Origin: Saccharomyces uvarum
Lineage: Eukaryota > Ascomycota > Saccharomycetes > Saccharomycetales > Saccharomycetaceae
NCBI GenBank assembly: GCA_947243795.1
Contig: OX365941.1
Location: 682,001-746,000, forward strand
Reading direction: 5' to 3'
DNA: 64,000 bases
The notes beneath the pieces were generated by a model. That model was not told where the DNA came from. It made no database searches and worked only from the letters and a program-made list of their open reading frames with translations. A program made the translations under genes and the position numbers. Shown here piece by piece: positions 52,663 to 63,624 of the stretch; position 1 is the stretch's first letter; the number at the start of each line of letters is the position of its first letter.

Positions 52663-54261
52663 CTATTGCCTGCAAGCAGGAAAAACAACGATGCTGATAA
52701 TACAGAAAACTATTGCGTACACAACCGAGGTGTAGTTCATGTTCCCTGCTGTGACCGGTAACGTGTATGGAAACGATAGGAATATTAGGCAAAATAAGGT
52801 CCATAGGATACAGATAATGTGGGGGATCGTTGACATACGGCGAGTTTTGGGTCTACTAATACCATTTACATCGTTCTCGATTCTACTGGTGAAATTTTCC
52901 TTGTTGACAACAAAGACAAATATAAAGGAGGGAACAGCATATGACATGAGTAGCAAGGTAATGCATGCAGTGATGATGGCATTGAATGCAGTGCTAGATC
53001 CCATAAAAATACATCCGATGATTGTAACACAGATCTGCGACAAAAAGTGAGCGTATAATGGAGATTTGTACCCGGGTGTCAATGTTGCCAGCTTTTTTAG
53101 TGACTTGTTTCCCAGCGAACCTTCTTTATAAAATGGTGCGTAACTTTTCCCATATGACTGTAAGATCCGACTTTGCCAGGTACCACTAGCGATACCTGCA
53201 ATGTAACCTGTGGTGATGCACATGCATTGTAGGAACACACTGAGATTCCTATTACCTGTGGCTTGATAAAATATTTCCACAATGGGTAGAATGGATTCGA
53301 CGACAGCCGTTTTGTCAGTAATGCAAAAAAACAAACCGACACAATAAATAAAACTTGTTATGAACCCCACGACGATGGTGGTTATAATGACTTTAGGAAC
53401 CAAGAAACGCGATTTGCTGTAACCGACTTCGTCAATCATGTGTGTAGCGGAATCTATCCCGACAAACGCCCATATAGGATTGACCAACCCAACAACAAAT
53501 GCCATTCCGGAGGAATTCCAGCCTGTTTGATTATCGAAGCTTCCAAAGATATTCGAAGCCTTGGGCCATGGGTCCACTGTGTTATTGGATCTTGAAACAA
53601 TACAAATGATAAAAGTCATGGCAAAAGACAAAAGAGACGTGTAAAGCCCAAACTGAGAGATGTAAGGCAACGGAGACGAATAAATGTTGAAAAACGTCAG
53701 ACTGGTATTAATGCACTGGTAACCTACAAACACATGCCAGTGTTTCAGTTCATAATCTGGGTGCAACAGTTTATGAATACCAATACAGCTCATCGATAAT
53801 GACGAACAGACACTGGCGGTGGTGAAAATGGCACCGAAATAGTTCAACAACCCCACCACCATGGACGCGGCCTTTTGAACTCTGGAAGTGATTTCGACGT
53901 TGGACGTTTGACAATAGGTCTCCAGAAATACCTCTTCATCATCGTCAGAAGCGTCCTCGTAGTCGGGAGTTTTCAAAGTTGCTGGTTCCCGTTCCAACAT
54001 CTTAAGAACCCAGAACGAACCACCACAGCTGTTTGGAAGTATAGAAGCAAAATCACCCAGTGAGATACCGCACATCAGACTGAAAAACGCAGCAATTATC
54101 AAACCATAGATGATAAGTAACGGACCTCCACTGGCGATACCAACCGCCATTGACGCAGAGATACCGACCCACGAGCAACTCAATGAGAACGCGATGCCCA
54201 GTAGGGACCACCAATTGAAATGCTTGTCAAACTTAACCTCTGACGTTTCTAAGCTAGACAT
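52663..54261 (-). CDS. BIO5: BIO5, 7-keto-8-aminopelargonate transporter
   Basis: A 532-residue amino acid/polyamine-type permease with about 12 hydrophobic segments, importing biotin precursors KAPA and DAPA. The first in-frame ATG is at 54261 (MSSLETSEVKFDKHFNWW); upstream only a TTG codon and then a stop are in frame. The S. cerevisiae annotation, as I recall, starts about 30 residues earlier, at MNRVGAVFLF, which has no counterpart here. It follows BIO4 on the same strand with 144 bp between. Confidence 0.96.
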   Translation of the reverse strand: MSSLETSEVKFDKHFNWWSLLGIAFSLSCSWVGISASMAVGIASGGPLLIIYGLIIAAFFSLMCGISLGDFASILPNSCGGSFWVLKMLEREPATLKTPDYEDASDDDEEVFLETYCQTSNVEITSRVQKAASMVVGLLNYFGAIFTTASVCSSLSMSCIGIHKLLHPDYELKHWHVFVGYQCINTSLTFFNIYSSPLPYISQFGLYTSLLSFAMTFIICIVSRSNNTVDPWPKASNIFGSFDNQTGWNSSGMAFVVGLVNPIWAFVGIDSATHMIDEVGYSKSRFLVPKVIITTIVVGFITSFIYCVGLFFCITDKTAVVESILPIVEIFYQATGNRNLSVFLQCMCITTGYIAGIASGTWQSRILQSYGKSYAPFYKEGSLGNKSLKKLATLTPGYKSPLYAHFLSQICVTIIGCIFMGSSTAFNAIITACITLLLMSYAVPSFIFVFVVNKENFTSRIENDVNGISRPKTRRMSTIPHIICILWTLFCLIFLSFPYTLPVTAGNMNYTSVVYAIVFCIISIVVFPACRQ

Positions 54262-54405
54262 ATTCACCTTGGGTTTGTTTCCTGTGCTGTGATTCAAAAG
54301 ACAAAGAAAACTTTATTTTTTGTACGTGAACTATACCAAACTATAGGCCAAGCCGTGATGCTTATATACTTGATCAGAGTGTTGCAAATTTTTTAATTAA
54401 ACTAT

Positions 54406-55116
54406 TTATCTATCTTGTTGGGTCATCAGTGACTCCATCGATGGCAGCCCATGCAACGCCATTTCCAGGTTCTGTGCCGTAGCACATTGTCCAACCTGTG
54501 CCATCACGTCCACACCGTACTTCTCGAGCACCTGCACGTTGCCTTCATTGCGTTCCCCATTGAGAATGACCCCGAGCAAGTGACCTCTCAAACCGTTATC
54601 GCAGAGGTGATTCCATGTAAGCAACGTATGATTCAGAGTTCCTAGCCCACTGCGTGCCACGACAACCACGTACACAGGATGACTACTAGTCTCGATCAGA
54701 TGTTTAATTAGATCCGCAGTCATTTCCAGCTTACGAGTGATGGGCACGCAGACCCCACCGGCTCCCTCTACGACCAGTGCGCTCTTTGCGTCCCATTCAT
54801 TAGGAACTGCAAAATCCAACAACCTGATGTCGACTTCAGGCTCGTATTCCATGGCCTGTAGCGGAGATAGAGGCTTCTGCAGCACATACGTGGGCGTGAA
54901 TATACGCGGTTTCCAAGTCGATGCGGCTACTTTGAAATTTTTCAATGTCTCCGAGTCACCTTGATCTGACTCAATTCCAGTTTGCACGGGCTTCCAGTAT
55001 GCAGCTTTCCATCTGTGAACCAGCAATGCAGATACAAAGGTCTTGCCGACATCAGTATCTGTACCGGTGACGAATACGATTGGTTGTTGTTGTTCTTGTT
55101 GAGGCTTGCTGTTCAT
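54406..55116 (-). CDS. BIO4: BIO4, dethiobiotin synthetase
   Basis: A 236-residue P-loop enzyme making dethiobiotin from DAPA, CO2 and [12 protein letters not shown] lies near residue 18-26, and VVEGAGG follows near 120. An upstream in-frame ATG at 55143 would add nine residues; the family start MNSKPQQ at 55116 is chosen. It shares a 212-bp divergent promoter with BIO3. Yeast BIO3-BIO5 were proposed to come from bacteria, at least in part. Confidence 0.96.
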   Translation of the reverse strand: MNSKPQQEQQQPIVFVTGTDTDVGKTFVSALLVHRWKAAYWKPVQTGIESDQGDSETLKNFKVAASTWKPRIFTPTYVLQKPLSPLQAMEYEPEVDIRLLDFAVPNEWDAKSALVVEGAGGVCVPITRKLEMTADLIKHLIETSSHPVYVVVVARSGLGTLNHTLLTWNHLCDNGLRGHLLGVILNGERNEGNVQVLEKYGVDVMAQVGQCATAQNLEMALHGLPSMESLMTQQDR

Positions 55117-55328
55117 GATGCGAGTGTTGGCGAGTTCGAGCATTTTTTACAGTCCTGGCTTTGCGAAAATGCATCACTTTATATACTTGAGTATACGAAC
55201 TACCAGCGGGATTTTATTTTGGTCACTCAATAATTGTGAGCTATAAAAAGCCACTGTTTTTGCGTTCATGCTCTTTGAACTTGAGAGGATTCAAAATTCT
55301 AGTTCTCTATTCAGATTTCAGATAATTA
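55117..55328. promoter_or_regulatory. Divergent BIO4/BIO3 promoter with two TATA boxes
   Basis: TATAAAA at 55242-55248 lies 81 bp before BIO3. In the other direction TATATAAA (complement of 55178-55185) lies 62 bp before BIO4. In S. cerevisiae the cluster is induced in low biotin by Vhr1; I found no exact AATCA-N8-TGAYT element here. Confidence 0.65.
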
Positions 55329-56771
55329 ATGTCTTCCGAAATTACATATACACCAGCTGTTGCGGAACTGCTAGAGTTCGATAAAAAACACGTCTGGCAT
55401 CCTTACACGTCGTTGAAGGCCCCATTGAATGTGTTCCCAGTGAAAAGTGCTCATGGCTGTAAGCTTGTGTTGGATACTGACTCGCCGGTGGACGTTGAGG
55501 TGATTGACGCGATGTCGTCCTGGTGGTGCGTGATCCATGGCTACAACAATCCGGAATTAAATGAGGCCCTTACAAATCAGATGATGAAGTTCTCTCACGT
55601 TTTGCTTGGCGGGTTCACCCACAAGGCAGCCGTGAATCTCGTTAAGAAACTATTGAAAGTGATCGACGAGCCCTCCATGCAGTACTGCTTCCTGGCAGAT
55701 TCTGGCTCAGTGGCTGTGGAAGTGGCTTTGAAGATGGCTCTACAGTCCAACATGGCGGATGAATCCGCAAGCAATAGGACAAAGTTTTTAACGATTAAAA
55801 ATGGGTACCACGGTGACACTTTTGGTGCCATGAGTGTGTGTGATCCGGACAACTCCATGCATCACATCTACAAAGATCGTCTCAGCAAAAACATATTCAC
55901 TCAAGCGCCCACTATTCTCGAAGGTTTACCCACAAGTCAGAACAAATTCGAGGATAAATGGAATGAAAGTGAAGCCGATGACCTCAAAAAACAGTTTGAA
56001 CTACATAGCGATGAGATCTGTGCTGTCATTTTGGAACCCATCTTGCAAGGTGCCGGTGGGTTGAGGTTGTATCACCCACAGTTCCTGATCGAAGTCCAAA
56101 AGCTATGTAACCAATACGACATCCTGTTTATCATTGATGAGATTGCCACTGGGTTTGGTAGAACTGGTGAGATATTCGCATTCAAGCACTGCCAAAAATA
56201 TCAGGACCAGTTGGGAATCAGCCCTGCTGAGCAGGTCAAAGTAGTTCCCGACATCGTGTGCGTTGGGAAGGGGTTAACTAGTGGGTACATGACAATGAGC
56301 GCGGTAGTGACCAACGAAAAGGTCGCCTCCAAAATTGCCTCTCCAAACAGTCCAACAGGTGGCATTTTCATGCATGGTCCAACCTTCATGGGTAATGCTT
56401 TAGCATGCAGTGTTGCGGAAAAGTCGATGGATATCCTGCTACGTGGTGAATGGAAACAACAAGTGTCGAGAATTGAAAATCAGATCTACAAAGAGTTGTA
56501 CGAGTACATTAAGAATCCGGACAATGGACTAATGGGAACCCTTGTCAAACGTGTGTCGGTTGTCGGAGCCGTCGGTATTGTAGAGCTATACAAAAAGACA
56601 GACCCGAAGTGGTTTCAAAAGAAGTTCATATCCAGGGGGGTTCATATCAGACCTTTCAACTGCTTGTGTTATATTATGCCGCCTTATGTTATTACAACGG
56701 AAGAATTGACACAGGTTAACAAAGCCCTGATTGAAGTCCTACAGGAGTGGAAAACTTATACAAACCAGTGA
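55329..56771 (+). CDS. BIO3: BIO3, 7,8-diaminopelargonate aminotransferase
   Basis: A 480-residue class III PLP aminotransferase converting KAPA to DAPA. WWCVIHGYNNPELN near 62, DSGSVAVEVALKMA near 125, IDEIATGFGRTG near 270, and the PLP lysine in CVGKGLTSGYM near 315 are all present, as is GPTFMGNALACSVA. Together with BIO4 and BIO5 it rebuilds most of biotin synthesis from KAPA. Confidence 0.97.
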   Translation: MSSEITYTPAVAELLEFDKKHVWHPYTSLKAPLNVFPVKSAHGCKLVLDTDSPVDVEVIDAMSSWWCVIHGYNNPELNEALTNQMMKFSHVLLGGFTHKAAVNLVKKLLKVIDEPSMQYCFLADSGSVAVEVALKMALQSNMADESASNRTKFLTIKNGYHGDTFGAMSVCDPDNSMHHIYKDRLSKNIFTQAPTILEGLPTSQNKFEDKWNESEADDLKKQFELHSDEICAVILEPILQGAGGLRLYHPQFLIEVQKLCNQYDILFIIDEIATGFGRTGEIFAFKHCQKYQDQLGISPAEQVKVVPDIVCVGKGLTSGYMTMSAVVTNEKVASKIASPNSPTGGIFMHGPTFMGNALACSVAEKSMDILLRGEWKQQVSRIENQIYKELYEYIKNPDNGLMGTLVKRVSVVGAVGIVELYKKTDPKWFQKKFISRGVHIRPFNCLCYIMPPYVITTEELTQVNKALIEVLQEWKTYTNQ

Positions 56772-57720
56772 TTCAGATTCAGAATTCTTGACGAACTCGG
56801 CCTCTCCTTTTCTCTAACTAGTGTATTCAATCAGTAATGGTACTCTCTTGTACGTTTCTATTTATATTTTTGTAAAGATCTAATAATGATATTTACTATA
56901 TTTTAAGCTGCCATTTTAAATTGCTCTCCTGTACCCTTTGCTTCAGAAAATAAGATATAAAACTAAGCGGTTCCTATTTAGATTACGCAAGTGGTTATCG
57001 ATGCCCCCAAGGCATGATAACTTGACTAAAATCCAATCAATTGACGGGTTACTCAAATAGGGACAGAGGTAGAATAGCAGGTCCAAAATTATCCTACCTG
57101 TGCTCGTTGCACGATAACCACAATCCTGGAAGACTTTAAAGCGTTTCAACTTCGCAGAGAGGTCATGACACCGCAAAACGTCTCGTAAAAAGTTTAAGTG
57201 GTTCAAGAGTTGTCTTGGGTGTACAACCTACTGCTAGTTCTGACTCCTTGTCTGTCAACCGCTCTAACGAAGATGGATGCGCTGATGTTGTCGACTTGTG
57301 TCCAACAGACTGAAATCTGGAATAAACGATTCGCAAAATTACTGATGCCAGAGCCCAAAGTTCTACTGAGACGGAAACAATACGTTCTTCATAGCAACAA
57401 GGAATTATTTTATATTGAACTGATCAGATATTTACTACACACTCTCAAGAGAACCAACTCTACTCTCTTTAGTACCTTGAATTCCGAGTTTGAAGTCCGA
57501 GTTTATAGTAAACAGATGTTACCCTCCAATTGGTTGTATAATCTGTTTGATTTAGTTTAAACGCCTCTTTTGCCAAAATCGTTTCATATCTTTCAATCAC
57601 AGCACTCATCTTGATGATCGAAGCGTCTTCACGCTATGTTGGGACATGGTGAGAATGTAGGCTTACAATTGAGTCTTTTCAACGCAAGAAAGAAGAGTTA
57701 AAAACAGGTTGCTAGGAAAT
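56772..57720. other. BIO3-MNT4 intergenic region with an unexplained ORF
   Basis: About 950 bp. A 95-codon ORF with ATG (57273-57560) encodes a basic, Leu-rich peptide with no domain that I recognise. The rest is AT-rich. No RNA gene is seen. Confidence 0.5.
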
Positions 57721-59463
57721 ATGGGCTTACGCGTACGAAGAACAAAAAAGCTGGTAATACTAGTCTTCGTATCATCATTATTTCTAGTAGTTCTTTTCAG
57801 ATGCTCTCGTAGCTATTTACTCGTTGACAGTTTTCGAACACAGAAGGAGAATGGACCATCTAAAACGATTCAATGTCTGTCTGAATTAGCTCAAACAGGA
57901 ACTAGTAAAAGAGCAAATTTGGCAAATGAGTTTTATGAACCAAGCACATGGAAAACATTTTTATCCTTCATAAATGGAGGTCGTGGAGATGTGAAAACGC
58001 TAACCCAATCTCTATACAGTATTCAGTTTTACCAGCAATGTACTAAAAATACCTCAATTGATCATGATGTTCCACTTCTCCATGAGGTAGAAGGCAGCTT
58101 ATTTCCATATATGGATTTTCCAGCGTTGCGTAATGGAGACGTACAAAATTTTTGGCCGATTCATTCCCGATTTGATGGAAGCACTCATCGTGGACAGGTA
58201 TTAGAATTCTCTGCAACGGATAATTCTTTCATGGGGACGTCACGCATTGAGTTCAACTCTAGCAGGCCGTTTTGGGAGGGTTGGCTAGATTCAGCTGTTC
58301 AAAAGGGCTCGAAGGGCTTAGTAATGAGTGTATCAGATTACCAGGTAGCCGATTCAATCCGACTCATAAGGGTCTTGCGACTGTTGAACAATTCACTACC
58401 GATTGAAATTGTTCACAAGTCTGATTTAAGTGAGAACTACCAACAGCTTTTGATAGCGTCCGCGAGAGAGTCTGAATCCATTGATTATCCTCCACAAGAA
58501 CTGTGGTTTTTAAACGTAAAGAGCTTGCTAAAGGACGACTATGTTGCCAAGTTCAAGCGATTTTCGAATAAATGGCTAGCAATTACTTTTTGCTCTTTTC
58601 AAATACCGATTCTTCTAGATTCTGATACTGTACCGTTCGTCTCATTGGATACATTTTATGAAGCAGACGAGTTTAAAAAAACTGGGACACTTTTTTTCAA
58701 GGACCGAAGCTTCCCAACTGCCAAACTGGGCTCGCACCAAATCAATGTCCTAAAGAAGGTAATTGGTAATTGTCTAGGTATACCCTTGGATTCAAAAAAG
58801 GGTCTCGACTTGTTGCAAAATCGTCTAAAGGATGACATGGCCATGGATGCCGTAGAGAGTTTGGTCATCAAGCATCAAAAGCATTACATGGAAAGCGGTT
58901 TACTAGTTTTTGACAAACAGAAACACTTTTTTGGTTTACTAGTTTCAATAATGCTGCAGTTCTCACCTATTGAAGATTACTTCTACGGCGACAAAGAATG
59001 GTTTTGGCTTGGTTTATTAATATCCAATAATACATTCACTTTTCATCCAATAGAGGCCTCCAACGTGGGAACATTAAAGGATTCGAGCACACCCGATAGC
59101 GCCCGGATGTGCTCAATCCAAATATCCCATACAGACATTCATGGTAATGTTTTATGGCTAAATGGTGGTCTATCCGTTTGCAAAAGAGCATGTTGGGCTT
59201 ATGACTACACTAAACGTAAAGATATTGCGTCTAGATTTGAAAGTGTTGACGAACTACAAAAGCACTATCAATCACCTGTAAAACTCGAAAACGTTATAAT
59301 CCCTGAAGTTAAAAAGTCTCCTTGGTCACAAAATACCGAATGCGCTGGGTACAATTATTGTACAAATTATAAAAAGGGAGAGTACGGGAAATTGATAGAG
59401 TTTACGGACCACCAGAAGAAATTTTATGACAGAATTGTACAAGTGTGGAACGACGTTATATAA
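57721..59463 (+). CDS. MNT4: MNT4, alpha-1,3-mannosyltransferase
   Basis: A 580-residue type II Golgi protein of the MNN1 family. A basic start (MGLRVRRTKK) is followed by one membrane segment (about 11-27). The catalytic region contains the LDSDTVPFVSLDTFYE motif near 300 (DxD) and conserved ESGLLVFDKQKHF near 398. The open frame begins four codons earlier with TTG; the ATG at 57721 gives the family length of 580. Confidence 0.95.
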   Translation: MGLRVRRTKKLVILVFVSSLFLVVLFRCSRSYLLVDSFRTQKENGPSKTIQCLSELAQTGTSKRANLANEFYEPSTWKTFLSFINGGRGDVKTLTQSLYSIQFYQQCTKNTSIDHDVPLLHEVEGSLFPYMDFPALRNGDVQNFWPIHSRFDGSTHRGQVLEFSATDNSFMGTSRIEFNSSRPFWEGWLDSAVQKGSKGLVMSVSDYQVADSIRLIRVLRLLNNSLPIEIVHKSDLSENYQQLLIASARESESIDYPPQELWFLNVKSLLKDDYVAKFKRFSNKWLAITFCSFQIPILLDSDTVPFVSLDTFYEADEFKKTGTLFFKDRSFPTAKLGSHQINVLKKVIGNCLGIPLDSKKGLDLLQNRLKDDMAMDAVESLVIKHQKHYMESGLLVFDKQKHFFGLLVSIMLQFSPIEDYFYGDKEWFWLGLLISNNTFTFHPIEASNVGTLKDSSTPDSARMCSIQISHTDIHGNVLWLNGGLSVCKRACWAYDYTKRKDIASRFESVDELQKHYQSPVKLENVIIPEVKKSPWSQNTECAGYNYCTNYKKGEYGKLIEFTDHQKKFYDRIVQVWNDVI

Positions 59464-61461
59464 GACGTGATTTTTTCATGGACGGGTTTTATGAACAAGG
59501 CATAACTAGATTTGAGTACTTCTGACTTTACCCTGTTTGTTTTATAGAACATACAGGTTTTCGTGCATCAGGGAATCCAACGTATTCTATTTGAAAGTTA
59601 TATATTGGGATGTCCAGTGTTTTTTAGCATCATCAAAACTAGGGTATACAATGCATACGTAAGTGCTGGTAGAAAACATTAGTTGAGGGGACCGTAGAAA
59701 GGGTATATTTTCGAATGCTTTGACCTTATACAGACATATTCAGTTATATAAAAAAACTCTCTAAAAAAAAAAAAAAAACCTATAGAAGCAATTCATTATA
59801 TTTAAGAACATGTCCAAAGTGTTTTTACATTTATATTTAGACGTAAATACACAACATTCATCTTCGTAAAGATCTGTTATGAGGCCTCAAAACAATTGAG
59901 TACACTTATATTTTCAATTAATTATAATAATGGGCTGTAAAATCATAAGAAATTAGAAGCAAATTTTAGCTGCTTTATATCTACACACTTCAAAAGTCAG
60001 TAAAAGTAACGTCCTGTCAGAAGTATTCTCAGCAAGAGTATAAACGCAAAGATTCGGCCCAGATCCTGTACCATGATCTGTGGTCTAAAAAATAGATATG
60101 CATATCAGCCAGCCAAAGACCAGCTGATCTTCTCTAAGAGACCTGGTAACTAAACCAACATTTCGAAGCCATCATAAAATCAGCGTCGCCATAGTAACGT
60201 ACATCTTCAAGAAAAAATATTTCACTCTAGCATAACAGATATATCAGACAAAAACAGGTTGTCTGGGCGCAAGACTGCCCAAAAGTTACCTCAAACAAGC
60301 CAAAACTATCCTATTTCCGAGAGACGGACATTGATATTCCTATACGTACATTTATGTCTTCAAGAGTCTCCAGTTCAAACTGTAGTGGTAAAATTACGTT
60401 TCTTCCCAATGGTGAAAGCATTTCGCTATCTACGGTCTACTTTATCGGGCGGTTCAATTCCACTATGCTTCGGCTTTATTGGATACAACAAGGCTTCACT
60501 AGAAAACAACAACCTTGTAAATTCTCAGACTTTTTTTTGGAAATAGTATCAATGGCTGATACAGCCTGTGCAAATTTTTCATGGGCATAAACAATACCTT
60601 GTATGATGCACGTGTGGCCGATTCTTGACACCCAGTTATGTCGTATAGGCAAACAAGCTTTTTATTATCACTCAGCCCTACATGCGTGAAAATCAATTTA
60701 TCTGTCGAGATCATTGCTGTCTGAACGATATTTTTTCATTCTTTTTTCCGCAGTGATATAATGACATCTTCCGGATAGAGCGGGCGCTAGCATAGAAAGA
60801 TGGTTCTGCGAAGAGTAATGTGGCTGAAAAGAAGAGAACAAACAGCGCATGCCATGGAACCATTCTGGAAGAGGAGAAGCCTGCTTATTGGAGAGCGTAA
60901 GGGTATTGGCAGAGTAATCACGTACAAGATAGGATCTTGGCTTCGTAAGCTGAAACGACTTTTTCCGGAAAGCAACGCTTTTTTTCTTTTTTTATGCAAG
61001 ACCGTCTTGACATTTGCACCTTATTTGAAATAGGCACTCAACAAATAAGACGACTGCACCTAGTTTTATAGGACCCTGGATGAAGAAGACTCAAGAAAAC
61101 CAAAGGGTTTGTAAAAAGATCCGATAGATCCTTCCATTACTGATGATTATTCGCGAGCATGAGCTTCCAATTTTTTTTAGTCATTGGAAAAGAAATTTTT
61201 TTATCGTAAATACAAACACATAGGCGCTTGCCTGACGAGTGCCTAAGGTAGCTTCTATAGCGGGAAACTCCAAGCCCTAGCAGTTCTTGTGATTGTGCAG
61301 AATATTCGTAGACGTCTACCAGTTTTTTTCTCTTTTTCTTAGTTCTAGATAACTGCCATATAAAACTACAGAAGAAACTAAGAAGTATTCGATGTGATTT
61401 CGCATTCTCCATTTTCAATCCTTTGATATCCTTTGGATAAACTCCACAAGCTATACACAGG
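59464..61461. other. MNT4-FRE4 intergenic region, about 2 kb
   Basis: No supported gene. A poly-A run lies at about 59764-59779. Short ORFs (60259-60546, 60354-60590, 60800-61033) overlap each other, show no homology that I recognise, and look like chance frames. The right end is the FRE4 promoter; no exact Aft1 site was found. Confidence 0.5.
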
Positions 61462-63624
61462 ATGATGTTTTTGACGTCACTTATAACTATCCTTTTGTTC
61501 TTCCAGCTTTCCGCTGCAAAAGCACCTCCTAGTAAGACTTCTCTGGTAAATACCCATGAGAGAAGATCCATCTATTCATGTTATGTCGGTTTGCGTAAAG
61601 AAAACTGGGCATTCAATGGGTCCGCTATATGTCGTTACGAGCCTGCAATTCAATCGATGCTCTATTGTCTCTACGAAGACACGTTCGAGAAAGGGCACTC
61701 GAACAAAACCCTAGAGAAGGGTTTCGAAGAATTGAGAGAGTTTTGCTACACACCAAAATTTTTGAACATGACTATTGCTGACTTTTATACTTCATTGAAT
61801 AACGGAACACACTATATTCAAGAACAACCCAAAGCCACCGTCAATGTAACATTTCCTATTGTACTCAACTCTACGCTAAGAAGAGGTTATTATGATGCAT
61901 ATTATGGCTACTATTATAACCATGATATTCCTTATTATTTCGGGGGCATTATTTGTGCATACTTTGTGGGTGTTATGTTAATTGCAGGTTTAATTCGTTT
62001 TTTGAACTACACTCCAATAAAAAAGGTAATCTTCAAGCAAAAGCTGGTGAATTACGTAAGGGGTTACGTCACATTGCCCACCCTTTGGAAAAAACATGCT
62101 GAACCTTTTTCATACCTAAAAGTGTTTACTGGCTATATTCCTACTAGATTCGAAACCCTAGTTATTTTGGGCTACTTAATACTTCACACCATTTTCATGT
62201 CTTACAAATATCAGTATGACCCTTACCATATCATTTTCGCTGGTCATAGAGCAGAAGTGGCTCAATTCGTTGCGTACAGAAGTGGTATACTTTCGTTTGC
62301 ACATATACCGCTTATTATCTTATTTGCAGGAAGAAATAACTTTCTACAACTTATTTCTGGTTTGAAACATACTTCGTTCATCGTATTCCACAAGTGGCTT
62401 GGAAGAATGATGTTCCTTGATGCCGTGATTCACTCTGCCGCCTTTACAAACTATTACTTGTTTTACAAGAAGTGGGATATGGTTAAAGTAAAAACATTCT
62501 GGAAATTTGGTATTGCCGCTACCTGTTTCTCAGGAATGTTGATCTTCTTTTCCATTGCAGCTTTTAGAAGACATTGCTATGAAACTTTTATGGCCCTCCA
62601 TATAGTATTCGCTGCTCTGTTCTTATATACATGTTGGGAGCACGTTACTATGTATAGTGGCATTGAGTGGATTTACGCCGCAATAGCAATTTGGGGTGTT
62701 GACAGAATTGTACGTATCATTAGAATTGCCCTCTTAGGTTTTCCAAAAGCCGATTTACAGTTAGTCGGTTCTGATTTGATCCGCGTTACAATAAATAAAC
62801 CAAAGAATTTCTGGAAAGCAAAATCGGGTCAATATGTGTTTGTCTCTTTCTTGCGCCCTCTGTGCTTTTGGCAGTCGCATCCATTCACGGTTATGGATTC
62901 TTGCGTAAAGGATGGTGAACTGGTCATTATTCTGAAAGCAAAGAAGGGTGTGACGAAATTGGTAAAGAACTATGTAGAACGCAACGGCGGCCGGGCTTCC
63001 ATGAGGCTGGCCATCGAAGGACCATATGGATCAAAGTCAGCTGCCCATCGCTTTGATAATGTATTACTTTTGGCAGGTGGATCAGGTCTTCCTGGTCCAA
63101 TTGCCCACGCTATCGAGCTAGGAAAAACAACAGCTGCAACAGGAAAGAATTTTGTACAGCTAATAGTAGCAGTTAGAGGGTTTGATATGCTCAACGCGTG
63201 TAAAAAGGAATTGATGGCTTTGAAAGATCTGAATGTTAATGTTCATATTTACAATTCTAAGCAAGATGCAACTCCAGGTGAACTAATCAGCTCAAACGTA
63301 TCCAAAAATCCCGAAATAGTGATAGAAGACACTCCTTCTGCTGTCGATCATTCAGAGAAAGCTCTTTCTGAAAACGAAAGTACGGAGCAACCCCTCTCTG
63401 TAAGAGACACGTCCAGTGTCGATTTTGAATTTGCCACTTTCCATGCGGGAAGACCCAACGTTGAAAAACTGCTGAAAGAATCTCTGACTCACTCTGGCTC
63501 ACTCGCGGTAGTGTGTTGCGGCCCACCTGTCTTTGTTGACACTGCAAGAGATCAAACCGCCAAAGCCGTAGTTGAAAATCCATCAAACGTAATTGAGTAC
63601 TTGGAAGAATACCAAGCATGGTAG
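61462..63624 (+). CDS. FRE4: FRE4, ferric reductase
   Basis: A 720-residue FRE-family flavocytochrome with signal peptide (about 1-20) and extracellular Cys-bearing N-terminal region (about 35-130, several N-glycosylation sequons). The ferric-reductase transmembrane core (about 160-430) contains paired histidines for haem binding. The FAD motif HPFTVMDS lies near 473-480 and the NADPH-binding GGSGLPGP near 540. S. cerevisiae Fre4 reduces siderophore-bound iron and is iron-regulated through Aft1. The C-terminal CCGPP motif is intact. Confidence 0.97.
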   Translation: MMFLTSLITILLFFQLSAAKAPPSKTSLVNTHERRSIYSCYVGLRKENWAFNGSAICRYEPAIQSMLYCLYEDTFEKGHSNKTLEKGFEELREFCYTPKFLNMTIADFYTSLNNGTHYIQEQPKATVNVTFPIVLNSTLRRGYYDAYYGYYYNHDIPYYFGGIICAYFVGVMLIAGLIRFLNYTPIKKVIFKQKLVNYVRGYVTLPTLWKKHAEPFSYLKVFTGYIPTRFETLVILGYLILHTIFMSYKYQYDPYHIIFAGHRAEVAQFVAYRSGILSFAHIPLIILFAGRNNFLQLISGLKHTSFIVFHKWLGRMMFLDAVIHSAAFTNYYLFYKKWDMVKVKTFWKFGIAATCFSGMLIFFSIAAFRRHCYETFMALHIVFAALFLYTCWEHVTMYSGIEWIYAAIAIWGVDRIVRIIRIALLGFPKADLQLVGSDLIRVTINKPKNFWKAKSGQYVFVSFLRPLCFWQSHPFTVMDSCVKDGELVIILKAKKGVTKLVKNYVERNGGRASMRLAIEGPYGSKSAAHRFDNVLLLAGGSGLPGPIAHAIELGKTTAATGKNFVQLIVAVRGFDMLNACKKELMALKDLNVNVHIYNSKQDATPGELISSNVSKNPEIVIEDTPSAVDHSEKALSENESTEQPLSVRDTSSVDFEFATFHAGRPNVEKLLKESLTHSGSLAVVCCGPPVFVDTARDQTAKAVVENPSNVIEYLEEYQAW

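Noticed and set aside
60628-61060. Aft1-like sites before FRE4 (ACACCCA near 60630, TGCACCT near 61052)
   Set aside because: Neither fits the full YRCACCCR consensus.
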